A DNA stretch of 64,000 nt from Pholiota molesta (taxonomy: Eukaryota; Basidiomycota; Agaricomycetes; Agaricales; Strophariaceae). Below the pieces are notes generated by a model that worked only from the letters and a program-made list of their open reading frames with translations, had not been told where the DNA came from and made no database searches. Shown here in pieces: positions 34,974 through 48,142 of this stretch. The stretch is taken from positions 124,001-188,000 of the forward strand of contig JACGCK010000046.1 of NCBI GenBank assembly GCA_014925825.1. Direction: 5' to 3'. Each line of letters opens with the position of its first letter. Within the stretch, counting starts at the first letter, position 1. Position numbers and translations under genes: made by a program.

Positions 34974-35585
34974 GCGTCTGTCGGTGTGAATTGATAATCT
35001 TCTCCCTCGCATCCGTTCGTTTCGACTGCTGGATCTGTGGGGCTCTCACTCGCTCTGGTACACCGCTTAATCTCCGCGTCTCTGCGTCGCCTGTATATGT
35101 CGACGACGTTTTGTGCTTAATTTTTCTTCATGCATTTAGGACTATCTGTTGGATTTGATCTCTGGTTTTGCTGTTGTTGTGTTTCCTACCTTTGCTACTT
35201 ACTTACGTGCTCGTTTACTTGTTTTCCAAGCGGTGTGTGTGATACGGACCCTGAATGCTCAGCCTTTGCTGCACCACTCCTTGTTATGCGCGGTGTTGTA
35301 TGGGTGTACTTACATATGTTGGGTGCTGATGTATTAGTAGTTTGCTTCGCCGATAATGCTTTCTTTTTCTGGGATTAGGAATTATTAAAATTCAGTTGAA
35401 TGAAGTATTTGCGTAAAGAACAGCGACAGCGAAATTGGGACGGGACGAAATGAAGATTTATCAAGCACGAGTACAAGGTAAGTAGGCTCCTAAATTTTCC
35501 ATGGAAATTCAGAGTTTGCGGCTTCTGGTTCGGCCTCGCTATACGACATATCAATAAATTGAACGGCTGGGGTATCAATATTGCC
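34974..35585. other. 3' flank of the MARVEL-like gene
   Basis: T-rich sequence typical of a 3' UTR and flank. No gene seen. Confidence 0.5.
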
Positions 35586-37671
35586 CTACTGGTATGCCAA
35601 AGAAGCTTCCTCGCCAGGCTCGCTGGTCGATGTATGATAGAAGCTCGGGTTTAGATATTGCTCTTGCGCGAGGCCGGCCTCACTAGTCGAACTAGCCAAA
35701 ATGGAGCGATTGGGATTTGCATATTGCCCATCCAGGTCTGGGGTCGAAAAAGCAGGCCCTTTTGGAGGAAAGTCGCCTGTAAGGGCACGAGTCGTATCCA
35801 CGCCAACTCGAGGAAAACCATTTAGAAAATGCTATGATGATTGTGATAATCCGTGTCAGCATGTAACAGCTTGCAAAACAAAGGATACCCGCCTCTTGAG
35901 GGAGACCTCTTAACCTTCTACCACCTCTCTTCTTGGCGCGTGATTCCGGGGCGCGACCAAACCTTCTCGTGAGTGACTCAATGATTGCAGTATTCCTCCT
36001 TTCCTGTGTCGAAATATTTTCCACAAGCCCATACGGTGTCATCACCTCCTCCATAGGCGTCCACAACGAGGACGTGCTCTGTGAACGAGAATGCACTGGG
36101 ACATCGAATTCTAACGAAACAACACCTTTCACATATCAATCAGTCGATACGATATTGAACTCAAATTGAACTATATGAGCAGTGCGCTTACCTTCATATT
36201 CGGTAATTTTACATGACCTCCTTAAACGTGCCACTAACTCATCCCCTGAAGGGAGCGACACATCGTCCTATTAAAATGTTATAGAAATACTCTCGAAAAT
36301 GAGTTCGGATCCTGCGAAAACCAATACATACTTCGGTAAGAAGAGATATCCAATCCTCATCGTGCGTAATCGCAATTCTTGCATTCGGTTTCTGGACATG
36401 TTAAATGAGTCTGTGAAAGCTTTTGGTGCACTGAATAGGTTTACCTCTTCCAATAGAAATTCATTGATTGCTTTTGAAGGATGGTCTCTCTGCCCATCAT
36501 CTAGACGTCAGAAACATATTCCATACTTCACTCCAAAATTTACGTACCAAAACGGGCCCATTTTCATTTTGTCCTATCAACAAACTATACTGTGCGCCCA
36601 TTTGATTCGGGACAGAACGGCCACCACCCCGAGAAGAAGAAGAAGAGTAATTTGACGGTCCAGCAGAGCCGGAGTGCTCCAAGCCAACAGAGCTGATATT
36701 AGTATTCATCTGACTCGTTGGAACAGCAATAGAATTCGATTCACGATTCTTCCCTCCAACCTTTCGACTCAAAGCGTTCACCGTGCGTACAAAGAGACAT
36801 TGATTTTCAAGTGGTGGCCGTCCTTCAAAAACATCCTCCCTTTGTTTCCGAGTTGGTCCGGATCTGGAAGAATCAACGGTGCCTTCGAACTCCCAAGAAT
36901 ATAGGGCTCCGGAAGAAATATCTTCATTGGATTTAAATACCATTTTAAGATCGCTTATAACCGCCGTCTTTTCGTTGGAAAATGTTGCTATTCCCCACGC
37001 CTTTGCCTTGTGCACGCCCGTAACAAGACGGAGCTGTCCTGGTTCGATCCCCCATTCGCGAACTTCGTTGACATAATGGTACCAGCTATCCAGATTGTCT
37101 GCCAGGTATCGATCAAAACCAGACTTCCGCGCCAGATCTTCAGAGCAGGCTCCTTCGGGCATTGCCAAAATGGCACCCTCTGAGGCGGATGATTCGAACC
37201 ATAAACCGCTGCAAATAATAGATGGACGATAATGTGCGGATGCAAGAAGAAAATCACGAACGCAGGACCCTGGAGATTTCTCTTTTTTGTGATCGACTTG
37301 CTGGCAAGGTAGCTGTCTTCCCCGTACTCATGAAATCGGTGCATGTCACTTGCAAGTAGCGCTGGTTTGAAAGGCGAGAATCCTTCGGGTACAGCATTAC
37401 CATTGATAGGATCGTCAGCATCAAGACAGATATTAAACAGCAAATGCAGGCCTCCATTGTCAGTGAGGACGACAACGTCACCGATAGCTGTCCCTCGTCT
37501 CCTATAGCTCATGTGCTGAGTTTCATTTGGCTCTGGTAGCCAAAGTGGAGTGCCGTGACGTGCTGTGGATAGAAGGTCATAGTAGGTGGCATAGTGAGGA
37601 TGTCTGGACGAATTAGGAAGCTCCAGAATCTCTGTCAATCTCAATTTATTGTACTCAGTCGATGCGGACAC
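35586..37671 (-). CDS. Fungal family of unknown function, copy 2
   Basis: Paralogue of the gene at 22702-24816, on the opposite strand. Ordered blocks: ARHGTPLWLPEPNETQH, GTAIGDVVVLTDNGGLHLLFN, VPEGFSPFKPALL, SSASEGAILAMPEGA, YVNEVREWGIEPGQLRLV, CLFVRTVNALSRKV, then a Ser/Gly-rich stretch (NYSSSSSRGGG) and NEFLLEEVNLFS. The 3' exons carry SLWTPMEEVMTPYGL and two related C-terminal segments (ASSTSEAGLAQEQY, HTSTSEPGEEASLAYQ) before the stop at 35586. At least five introns are needed. The first exon upstream of 37671 is not certain. No catalytic motif is recognised and the function is unknown. Unlike copy 1, I find no clear frameshift. Confidence 0.65.
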
Positions 37672-37699
37672 ATACCGCAGTTGCGTTACTGGAGGCCAC

Positions 37700-38806
37700 G
37701 GCTGCTGTCCTCCAAAAGGCGGACCAGATTGATGACAGAAGATCCCTGACTATATTCATTTTTGACCTGAGTGCAGATATTCGAGACTGTTATGCGTGCG
37801 TTCTTGAGTGCTAATATACTCGTAGCAACACACGATGTGACTTACTGAACTCGAAGAATCCAGGAGGTCCAACGTCTAAAATGTCGGTAGGTAGGACTAT
37901 GTTACTTATATATATGATAGCAGCCTGGCAGGTGGGCACAGGTATGTGGCCGCGCCACGAGCATGCACTGTGCAGTGCATTGCATGTGTGTGCGTGATGT
38001 TCCTACCGGCCTCACAGGCGTGTTGCTGTGCCATGAACGGGCACAACGTGCGTGTACGTGCACGGTGTGTGCGACTCTGAAGCGAATCAAGATGCATGCA
38101 TGCTCATGCGTTCAAAGGAAACTGTATGCATGGATACTCAATGGGCATGCCGCATGATGACGCAGCCTGGCAAATATTCTTTGTGGCCGTCCATAGGGGC
38201 ACTGACCGACCGGATAGGTGTAAATTTTGAGATTATAAGGACTATCAATTTCTATTCTATGTGGAACAAAATATCTGTGTGGCTTGAGTGGCTCACTAAA
38301 ATTAAGAACGTCGGTGCACACCGTCGAACACCATTGCAGTACATCATTTTATAGGATGTCAGCGCTTCAGCGCTTCAGCCTGGGATGTATCAAGACGCAG
38401 ACCATGATTGCATACCATTTGCATTAAATTTGCATACCATTGCACAGGCGGCCGTTAGGTCATTGATTACTTCGAATTTCATTTCCTATACCACGGCAAT
38501 CCTGCCCAAGTATTTAGGCAAGCAACATTCCGCGTGGTCTATGAGATTACCGGTACCCAAGATTCCAACAAATGCATGTCCGAAGAAAAGAGTTGGAAAA
38601 GAGAACCCTCGGTCCTTAAAAATAACTTCATCATCATAAATATCGTGACAAGCACATGACTGTGATGCGTGACAAACATGCGTTAATATTCCCGTCTAGG
38701 AAATTTTTGGAAATTGTTCAACATCGTGCAACGCTTTTGTTCAGTTCCACAGCTTCCACTCCTATTATGCGCGTTCTTTTCATGGAGACTTTCCTTTACT
38801 TTTAAT
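37700..38806. other. Intergenic upstream of the tandem pair
   Basis: Contains a CATG/TGTG-rich stretch (37950-38150) with repeated GCATG and CATGTGT words, and AT-rich sequence after it. No supported gene. Confidence 0.4.
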
Positions 38807-40227
38807 ATGTCCGTCTTATCTTTGTGAGTGTGTTACCTTACTTATGATGCATTTCAATTACACTGTATCCGACATATGATGCCAATTATCATCTGATACG
38901 TATTCAGACCGTCAACAACCGACGATATCTTGTTAGACGAACTGTCGGCACCCGAGTTATTCAAATATGGAAGAACATGCAAGCATATCCACTCCGTCGT
39001 TCAGTCCTACATCCGCCGGAGGTTCCGAATCGAAAAGCTACTCGCCGCCTACTTCTCTCCGTCAGAGATAAATCATTTTCGATGGTTACAGACATATACA
39101 GGGATGCTGATCTCCGGATCAACCGCGCTCCAGTTCTTCAATCGTATGGTATACCCCGACTCAGACCTTGACTTGTATCTAGAGCACGGCTTCCGCGAAG
39201 ACGTCGGCCTATGGTTGCTCTCGATTGGATACACGTATGTGCCGCGCCCGCGGTCCCGCAGCAAAACGTTCCAGGACGATTTGGCCCTGCAACCAGACAT
39301 ATTAGAGCCATTTCAAATGCCCCCACAACAGGCCTTCATACAAGCAGGACACAGCTACCTCGATGCACAATGCGTGTTCACCTTCGTAAAGCAGGATCCG
39401 CTTCGCAAAGTTCAGATGATCACGTCGCTAGACACGCCTTTAATAAAGAATCTTGAACTTCCATTCCAGTAAGTCGCAACTTGAGTTTGTCTGTTTATTG
39501 AGATTTGTTCGAGTCTCATCATACATATCTCAACAGCATGCGTAATGAACATAATAACGCACAACACAGCCTATTCCTTCTTTCCACGAGGAACTTTTGC
39601 GGAACGACGTGCATTGTCCTGCGTCTCGGTCTCGGACGAAACAATGGCCAATACAATCGCCCAAAATAAGTACAGGAATCGAGGATGGACCATTGACCAA
39701 CATATTACCCGCGACGAGTTCGATGACCCCACTTTCGCGTTCGCCCGGGGGTTACGGTACGTCGGCGACGCACAATGTTGGACCATCCCGATCCTTCCAC
39801 AGATAGAGATTCCTGTCTGCGAGATTGAGTCCAATTCGTGGCTCGTGCGATACGATGAAACGCTCTTTCTTCAAATGAAGTATAGCATAGTCAAATCACC
39901 CCGCCTTCGGACTACGTATCTCATCGAAAGAGGCGACGAGCACCTCCAACTGCACCTTGAATTGGAGATTGATAACGACGAATTCAACTCGGATAGTGAA
40001 TCTGCAGAGCCGAGGTGAGTATTTCCCTTTCCTTCGACTCCCTCTGGCTTCGGATCTCATCGTGAAATTGCATCATACACAGACGGTTTTTGGATGATGA
40101 ATTCACGGACCTCATTGATTGGTATCGTGCGGAGCACAACGTCGACAATTGTGAGTTATGGGCTGTGGTACACGCTGAGAGACTTCGTAATGTCATTCGG
40201 AACGCTCGCAACATTGATGAGAGCTGA
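38807..40227 (+). pseudogene. Putative NTase-fold family protein, copy 1, one apparent frameshift
   Basis: Exons 38807-38823, 38908-39468, 39537-40014 and 40083-40227 have the same structure as the downstream copy. The start is MSVLSLPSTTDDIL. Then come an F-box-like helical stretch (LDELSAPELFKYGRTC), MLISGSTALQFFNRMVYPDSDLDLY, CVFTFVKQDP, AYSFFPRGTFAERRAL, RYVGDAQCWTIPI and the end FIDWYR-like (LIDWYRAEHN). The G-S...D-S-D-x-D pattern fits a nucleotidyltransferase-fold active site. The exon sum is 1201 nt, one more than a multiple of three. Against the sister copy the extra base is an A at about 39443-39446 (AATAAAGAATC versus GGAGAGAATC). As written the protein stops soon after. Confidence 0.7.
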
Positions 40228-40563
40228 AAGTAATTACATGGCAGTAATTACCCAGACCGTAACTTCGGAGTCTTGCTTCTACTAAGTATATAATATAAAC
40301 TTCCATCAATTAAGGTCTAAGCAATGCAACTATGTTCGATTCCAAGGCCGATTGGCAAATTCAAAAAATCGAGGCTTGAATGAAGTCCTTGTGAAGTCCC
40401 CACGTCTGTCATGAATCACGAACGCAAGTTCTGGTGCGTGACGGGGAAAAAAAACGTGAGAATCTTAATTTGGAAATTGATATGTTGCCAGCGTTCTGCC
40501 GCGTAATTGTCCTATTCCACTGCTAAGCGCAGTCTGTTCTTCTGAACTCTCTTATTCTGATAA

Positions 40564-41959
40564 TATGTCTGTTCTTTCCCTGTAAGTATATGCCTCAACA
40601 TCGTGACAATCTCAAGCTGCGCCATACGCAACATCTGACACTTGTTCAGCCCATCGACTACCGATGATGTGCTGTTAGAAGAACTGTCTCCAGGCGAGTT
40701 GTTCAAATATGGCAAGACCTGCAAGCATATACACTCCATCGTCGAATCCTACATCCGCCGTAGGTTCCAAATTGACAAGCTACTGGCGACCTACTTCACT
40801 CCATCACAGATAGCTGATTTTCGGCGATTGCAAGCGTCAACGGGAATGTTGATCTCCGGATCTACAGCACTGCAGTTCTTCAATCGTGTGGTATATCCCG
40901 ACTCAGATCTCGACGTGTATGTAGAGCACGCCTACCGCGAGGACATCGGTTTATGGTTGCTCTCGATTGGATACAAGTATGTGCCATATCCGACGTCCAA
41001 TAGTAAAACATTTCAGGACGACTTGGATCTCAACCCGGACACCACGCCTTCCCGCATGCTCACACAGCGTCACTTCATAGAATCAGGACAAGGTTACCTT
41101 GGTGCACAATGCGTGTTCACGTTCGTGAAGCAGAAACCGTTTCGCAAAGTCCAGATGATCACATCGCTAAATTCGCCTTTGGAGAGAATCTTGAGCTTCC
41201 ATTCGAGTAAGTGCCACTTGATTTTCCCCGTCCCATCGGAGTTGTCCGCGTCTCATCATGTACATCTCAACAGCATGTGTTATGAACGTGATAACGCATA
41301 ATGCAGCCTATTCCTTCTTTCCGCGAGGAACCTTCATCGAACGACGGGCTCAGGCCTGCACCGATAGAACGACAGCAATGGCCGCTTTCAAAAAATACAG
41401 GGAACGAGGCTGGTCCCTTAATCAGTTTATCACCCGCGACGAGTTTGATGATTCCACCTTCGCCTTCGCGCGAGGAATACGCTATGTCGGTGACGCGCAA
41501 TGCTGGACTATCCCCATTCTTGCACAGACAGAGCTTCCCTCCCTCAGCAACATCGAATCTAATTCGTGGCTTGTAGAATACACCGAGCACTTCTTCATCA
41601 AAATGGCGTATAGCGTAGTCAAATCACCTCGCCTTCGGTCAACATATCTCATCGACAGAGATGATGAGCATCTCCAGGAACACCTTCGGATTGAGATTGA
41701 TATGGAAAAGTTCGAATCAGATGAAGAATTTGGAGACTCATTGTGAGTATATTTCTTTTCTTTAGCTATTCCGTGCATCAACGCTGGTACTGATTGTGAC
41801 ATTGTTATTGCGCCAACAAGACGGTTTTTGGACAATAAATTTACGAGCTTCATTGATTGGTATCGCACAGAGCACTACGACGACTCCGACAACTGTGAAA
41901 TGTGGGCTGCGATACGAGCCCAGAACATTCGCAATGCCAAGGCTTATAGACGCTTTTAA
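40564..41959 (+). CDS. Putative NTase-fold family protein, copy 2
   Basis: Four exons (40564-40580, 40650-41206, 41274-41742, 41821-41959) sum to 1182 nt, 393 residues, in one frame. Residues 10-45 are an F-box-like helical segment (LEELSPGELFKYGKTC). Residues 71-96 hold GMLISGSTAL and VVYPDSDLDVYV. Gly-Ser at 76-77 and Asp-x-Asp within 90-94 match the hG[GS]...[DE]h[DE]h signature of nucleotidyltransferases. The C-terminal half has AAYSFFPRGTF, RYVGDAQCWTIPILAQTE, VKSPRLRSTYLIDRDDEH and FIDWYRTEHYDD. It is a tandem duplicate of the gene just upstream and a distant paralogue of 55742-57187. The substrate is unknown, and the NTase call rests on the motif only. Confidence 0.75.
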
Positions 41960-42483
41960 CAATTTACCGTTGACGAGAGCTACAAACAAGTTTTTAGTCG
42001 CCCAGACTGCATAAACTTACATACAATTCTCTCATCAAGAATGAAGATCGTTTGACTGCTGCAATGCTTGCAATTTATAAAGACAGATCCCATGTTATTT
42101 TCAACTATTTTAGTTGAAAGCGCAGGGGTTTGATTTCTTACAACCAAATGAATAAAATTTCGTTCAAAACATATATACCCCATCCAAGAAATAAAAGGGC
42201 AAATGTAGTACTTTTTCGATGTATCCAATAATGAATATCGGATAGATAGCTACATGCGAAGAAAAAAGTCAATAATAGGGTCGTTAGTAGGTAAGGTTCG
42301 TAAATATAATCTAGATCGTAATGCACATACAACAAACTGCATCTGCAATAACTTCGTCAGCACTTCCTCCGGCATTATCTTTGTTTCAACTCCTCCGCTC
42401 TCACTTCCTCCCAACCCCCAACCACCGCAGCGACCAAGAAAGTCGCCGGGGCACCGACACACTCAGCCCACATACATCCATCT

Positions 42484-44173
42484 TCATGACAACTTATCAG
42501 GCCGCGCGTCATGCCAGACGCCCTTCTCGTCCTTCTTCCGGACAGTAAAGCACGCAATGCCCAGATAATTCGTGATATCTCCAATCACCAGCGTGATGAA
42601 GCGCGCGTAGGTCAGGAACGAGAAACCCAGGGTGATCCATACGAAGATCGTCGTGTTTCGCGTCGAAGTTTGGATGAGCGGCGACCTAACAAATTGCGCA
42701 ACGAAAGAAAAGGAACAAAAACATGGAAGTCAATAAAAGGAATAACACCATGAAGACGAGGGCGCGGAGGAGACTACGCACATCCCAAAGGCCGGCAAAT
42801 TCGCATCCAGCGCACCTGCCACGCTCCATAGCCACACCCAATCCCACATCGGGAACGGGCCCTTCGTCACATGCGCTAAAATCATCCTGCCCACCATATG
42901 TGCGAACTGCAGCCCCCACGCACAAAGGAACGGCACGAACGCGGCCGACCCGATAATATACGAGTTGTTGTACCTCGGGTGCGAGAGCCACGCGACCTGG
43001 AGCGCCGCCGAGACGAGGAAGGGCAGGAGCAGGAGCAGGGGGCGGAGCGACGACGTCTTCGCCGCGCGCGTGGCTTTGAGCACGTTCAGATAGCTGTAGA
43101 TGATGTTGAAGCCGAGCCCCACGGCGCCGAACACCAGGAACGCCTCGTTGAGCGGCAGGTTGGGCAGGCGCGCAAAGAGAGGGACGTGCTCGAGGTGCGT
43201 GAATGTCCAGATTTTCTGTTCCCAGAAGGTAGGGCCGTAGTATCCAGAGATCAGGTAGATGGTGACGATCATCAGGATGCCTTCGACGGGCCCGGAGAAG
43301 TGGCCGAGGAAGAGCTGGCCGGTGTGGTACTCCTCCCAGGTTGTGAGGTAGAAGTTGGCTAGAGTCGCGATTTGGGAGGCTACGGTCCACCACGAGCGAC
43401 CGAGACCGAGTGCCCTTGAGGCTAGGATGACTTCGAGCTGAATAATGGAGTTAGCTTGGCTGCACATTTGGAGAGCTGCTGATACTTGCCGTTGTGTTGA
43501 GAGCATCGCAGCCTAGCGCATGAAGATTAGTAAAGGAAAGGATAACATCGTGTTTTTAGCGTACCATGATCGAACATCTCTCCCAACGGTCCGGCCATAC
43601 CTGTCCTCCTTGCCTGCTTTCTGCACTCAAAAAAAATTGTTGGTCTTCTATTATCAATCACATCGAAATGAAGCGCACCCGTCGATTGCATCCAAACTCT
43701 GATACGCAAAAAGACCCACGGCCCATCTACAATCCGCACTGCATGAGAACAAGGTCTGAACGCGAGAATGACATCATACGTGTAATACACCCATTTAGGA
43801 GGCGACGTGAAATCGTCATGTTCGGTGAGATAGAGAGGGTCGTAGTATAGTAGCGTGAAGAAGTTGACAAAGACAATCAGCAGGCCGGTGAGTGTAATCT
43901 GAGTTCAGAAATGGGCTGAGAATTAGCGACCAAAGCGTGTCTGTATAGCAAGGTAGCAAGGTTACGCACTGTATTGGGCGCTACTGAGAGTGGCCATAAT
44001 GTGACAAACCAAGTCCAGAAAGGGTTCAGAACATAACGCGAAACCAGAGACCTATAGCTCGGTGATAAGATACCGCTAACTTGCTGAAGAGATCAAGACA
44101 ATACGCACTTGTCAACGCCTTTATACGCATATTTTTTGAGGTTCTCCAATGAATGTTTCGGAATGTAGCCCAT
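42484..44173 (-). CDS. CDP-alcohol phosphotransferase (choline/ethanolamine phosphotransferase)
   Basis: Integral membrane enzyme of the Kennedy pathway. It joins diacylglycerol with CDP-choline or CDP-ethanolamine to make phosphatidylcholine or phosphatidylethanolamine. ATG 44173 opens MGYIPKHSLENLKKYAYKG. The following exons give SVAPNTITLTGLLIVF, PPKWVYYT joined to WAVGLFAYQSLDAIDG, then KQARRTGMAGPLGEMFDHG and the CDAL continuation. That completes the CDP-alcohol signature DG(x)2AR(x)8G(x)3D(x)3D across two introns. Several membrane helices follow (GILMIVTIYLISGYYG, LLLLLPFLVSAALQVAWL). The last exon reads ITLVIGDITNYLGI and ends at 42484. Choline versus ethanolamine preference cannot be read from this. 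Introns are short and canonical. Confidence 0.88.
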
Positions 44174-46954
44174 TATCCAGTCTATTCAAACAGAAACCAC
44201 AGTAGATTAGCGCTCAGCGCTTTCATCTTCAATGTGCAACATGCGATGCTGCCGTGTGGTGTTGCTCCGCTGCCGCGGTAAGCCACACAACAGCGCACGA
44301 TGACGCAGCGCACGAACCTGTTTCGCGACTCGTGTTAGGTTTGCAATATTTATCGTTCCCAAAATCAACTGCGGAAAAGGGATATGAGGGCGGCGAGCAG
44401 CCACGTAGCGGAGGCAAGGACGAACGTTGGACAAGCGCCAACAAAAAATGTGGTACCAGACGGTCATAACTCATGTGATTTAATTACACGTGACAACGCC
44501 AATGAAAATTAAATCACTCCTGCAGCTGAGCATAAATTCATGGTGCGTCAAACTTGCCTGGTCTCTGGAATTATGAAATTTGGAATACAGAGTCTCTTGC
44601 CTCGTAAGCGAAGAAAGAACTTCCGCAGGCGGAGGATGCAAACGTCCGAAGCTTGATTTGGCCGCGATCTTTTTTGCGATCTTCAAGAATCCAGGATGAC
44701 ATTGAACGCGTTCTCGATTAGATTTTAAGTCAGAAGGCAGCTTGTAAGTCTACCGAATAGCATAAAACTGGTAGCCGCAATCGTAAGAACTTGCCAATGG
44801 TATATTTAGGACGCGTATAATACTCTGTATTTCAAAGTAATGGCAGCTCGCGAGCTACAAATAAACCAGATCTTTTGTCTGGTTCTCCGATGAGCTATAA
44901 GAGAATGATTAGCAAACCAGAGCGCGCACGAATGGATTCTTGGGTTCCATGACAGCCTCCTCCATGAATTCGGATAAGTATGTTTCAATGGCGAATAAAA
45001 TAACACAGCTCGACCCAAGCTCCCGGATTCCTCACGCAACGCTTATTCAGGCGCTGATGCATGTCTTGTCTTGAAGTCCAGCTGCCCAACTGTTTAGACC
45101 TCATGTACATTGTGCATACATACATGATGCAACACAGGCGTATCTTGAAGAATCAGATTATCTTCAACTTGGTCTGAGCGCAACATTATGCCAAGATCAG
45201 GGCCAAGACAAAGTCTGGGTATAAAATGCCTCACGCCAAGATTCTTTCTTTCTTGCTCTCCCCTCCTTCGCTGCACCGTGTGTCTTTCTCTAGTTGTGTC
45301 CGATTTCACATCTTGCGCGAGGGCCCATTGGTCTGCGGCGCGTGCGGGCGCCCGTTATGGGGCCCTGAGTCTAATCGCTCTTCGACGGCCATGGTTGTTG
45401 CGGCCGCGGGCTGATCCTCGCCGTAATTGAGCTGTGCGTATGTTATGCCTTTTTAGAGTGATCACATAAACTTAACACTGCCGCATCTATCTCCAGACAT
45501 GCACCTCGAGCCTGGTGGACTCTAGGTACAGCAGAAGTTCAAGACTTCGGTTGGTTCGGCTGGTTGGAGGGAGGACACCTGCGAGTTGTGAAATGGTCAT
45601 TCCCCAAAATATCGTGATGATGGCCAAAAGAAAAACACAGGCATGTTGCCATTCTATTTTTATATTTAGTTTAAATTTATTCCGCCTGCCAGGTTCGGCA
45701 TGTTACATCCCCCGGTATCTATGTTCTAATTTCAGAAGGACCACAGCGGGTGGATCGTTCTGCGGCCTAGGTGCCGTCACTGAAAAGCACGAAAACGACC
45801 CCCAGCGATCGATTTTTTGCTGGTATCTGTACGGGAGGAGGATTGAGGAGGCCGTCGTTCACCCAGGTCTATTCATAGGCAGTGCCATGAATACACAGAT
45901 GATGAGTGTGTGATCATGTATGTAGCCTGCCTTTTTGGTTGGTTCCTCCTTTCTTACCCCCTCCTATTTATAGCGCGCAGTATCAATGGGCATACATAGA
46001 TTCCCGGACATGGTCGCACGCGTCGACAGACCTATCTTCATCATCTCGCCCCTCGATCGTCGGTGGCAAATTTCACTCTTGCCTGACGTCTATCCTTCCA
46101 TCTCATCCACCAAACTCATCCACCGGACTCCAGCACCCAAGAATACGCACCCTACCTCCTTGTCAGTAACTATTTTCGTTGTTCACTCCGTTTACTTCGT
46201 ATGGCTCACAGACGTGAATGCTTTCGCAGGACGGCCTGCTTTTCACACCTAAGTGGCAATTAGGGGGCACCTCAATTTCGTCCAAATACCTTCATCCACC
46301 AGCGGCCGACTTGGGTACGCGGGAAGCACAAGCTTAAAGAGCTGCCATTTGAGTGACGGCGTGGGCTTGCGGTTCGGATGGTGTACATGTCTGCGATTAT
46401 AGACCATTGACTTTAACCTATTGCTGGCTGGCTCGCCTGTTCCTCTCGTTCTCGTGTGAGGCGTGCGTGAATCTCGCGTGTTACTCCTTCCCCTCTGCCG
46501 TTTGCCGTCCTCTCGGCCTGGTGCGCCTCGCCTCGACCTTTTTCTCGTCTCTGGATGTGCCGAACTTCTAATCATTTCATAATATCTATCCTCCATCCTG
46601 CCTTTCATCACTCAACGTCATCAGCGCGTGTGTATATCTTGCCTGCTGCATTATACTTTTCAGGCGATCTTCCTTTCGCCGCTTCCCTCTCGCCTGTTGT
46701 AAAATTCTATCCAATGACGCGAGGTCCGTACCGAAGAGCCATAAGCTTTGTTCTATCCTGGAACACCATATGCAATGCACAAACAACACCCAAAATTAAA
46801 CTCACTCCGTATGTCGCACTACTTCCTTTAACGCCGCACATATATCGTGCTAAAACCCTCGAAACCGAACCCCGACTATCCAGTATCAACGGCGAGTCAT
46901 CTGCACCACTTGTGGAAATGCCCGGCTGCGCAAACTGTCGAGGTAGAGCGGTTG
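44174..46954. other. Mostly unassigned region
   Basis: No gene I can support fully. 45497-45615 on the plus strand reads WTLGTAEVQDFGWFGWLEGG before a stop. 45740-45912 reads TAGGSFCGLGAVTEKHEND and ends in a stop. These look like remnants of one gene but I cannot name it. 46555-46960 may hold 5' exons of the next gene. Confidence 0.3.
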
Positions 46955-47018
46955 CGAGAGAGTATGTCCCTCAGAGCTGGGAGAAAGTTTCTTAGCTGAC
47001 GCCGGTCTCTTTTCCAGT

Positions 47019-48142
47019 AAATTCCTGTTTGCCCGCGCCTCAACTACCTCTGGCTCGGGTGATGACTCCGCCTCCGTGTCCCCCTCTTCCTTATCATCGT
47101 CATCATCGACTACTCGTATTCCTTCCAGCACGACTTCATCATCCGCAGCGACATCCTCTTCCTCAAATATAACCATCGATATCCCCACAATACACTCGCC
47201 TGTACCTATGGTCGCCGGCTCGCTAGCGGGATTCATAGCGATTCTTGCAGCAGTCCTTGTTATTATTGTCGTTCGTCGCCGGAAAAGGCAACCAATGTCG
47301 CGGACGACTGTACGACCACCACTGCCCCCGTTCATGGGCGGGACTACGCTTCAGGGCGTCGAACCAGGTGTGTATCTATCCTATTTACGTGTTGTCGTTT
47401 GTGTTTTTGCTCTCCCTCTTTTCCCCGTCTTCAAAAATAAAATATCCTCTCACACACAGCCTTGCGCATTCCGTGTTATAAATATCTGTTCTATATCTAT
47501 TTTTAACCTTTTTTTCTTTAGTTATTATTACCTTTCTGAACCGCATGATAATCGTTTCCATTTTGTCTTTTCTGCACAGACGTTTATCCGACCATATCAT
47601 CACATCCCGGTGAAAGAACACGGCATGCCCATCCAAAATCCTCCACGAAACGCGGCTCGAGACACAAGTACATGGCGGAGGACGTGGAACTAGGCCGCAG
47701 GGACTCTGACTCTCGAGGACGAGGCGACGCCGCCAAGGCCCTCCACTCGAGCAACTTCGCCGGTGAGAGCGGATACAGCAAACGACACTCCAGCGGCCGC
47801 GCGCACCCGGCTCGGCCACGCGTGGACGCCCATGCGTCCGCTTCAGTTAACCAATATGAACTCGATGTCTTGCACCCTACTGCGGGGCGCACCACCACGC
47901 CGCCGAGTCACATCCACGATCAGGTATCACCGGTAGTTCCTCACTCTGCTTCAGCATCCCCATTCTCTCCGAACGATCCTAGCGCCGTTGCGACAGATGA
48001 GAACCCTTTCCTGCCACCAAGCAATGCTCGCTCCAATATCGATGTGGACGCCGATGCACTATCGACCTTCTCGACACCGCCGATCACACGGAGAGAAAAA
48101 GGCGGTCAAGATCTGCCGCCAGCTTATGACGACGTTAGATAA
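47019..48142 (+). CDS. Single-pass membrane protein with Ser/Thr-rich ectodomain
   Basis: The 3' exons are secure. The exon up to 47369 carries FLFARASTTSGSGDDSAS, a long Ser/Thr-rich stretch, then the membrane helix VAGSLAGFIAILAAVLVIIV followed by basic RRRKRQ. A 210-nt intron (GTGTGTATC...TGCACAG) leads to the exon from 47580, reading DVYPTISSHPGER, DVELGRRDSDSRGRG and ending LPPAYDDVR at 48142. The C-terminal PPAY is a PY motif, often bound by Rsp5-type ubiquitin ligases. The architecture resembles fungal wall-sensor or mid2/SKG6-like proteins, without detectable homology by eye. An upstream exon ending near 46961 (CANCRGRAVAR) joins in frame, but the true start and any signal peptide are not found. 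Confidence 0.6.
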
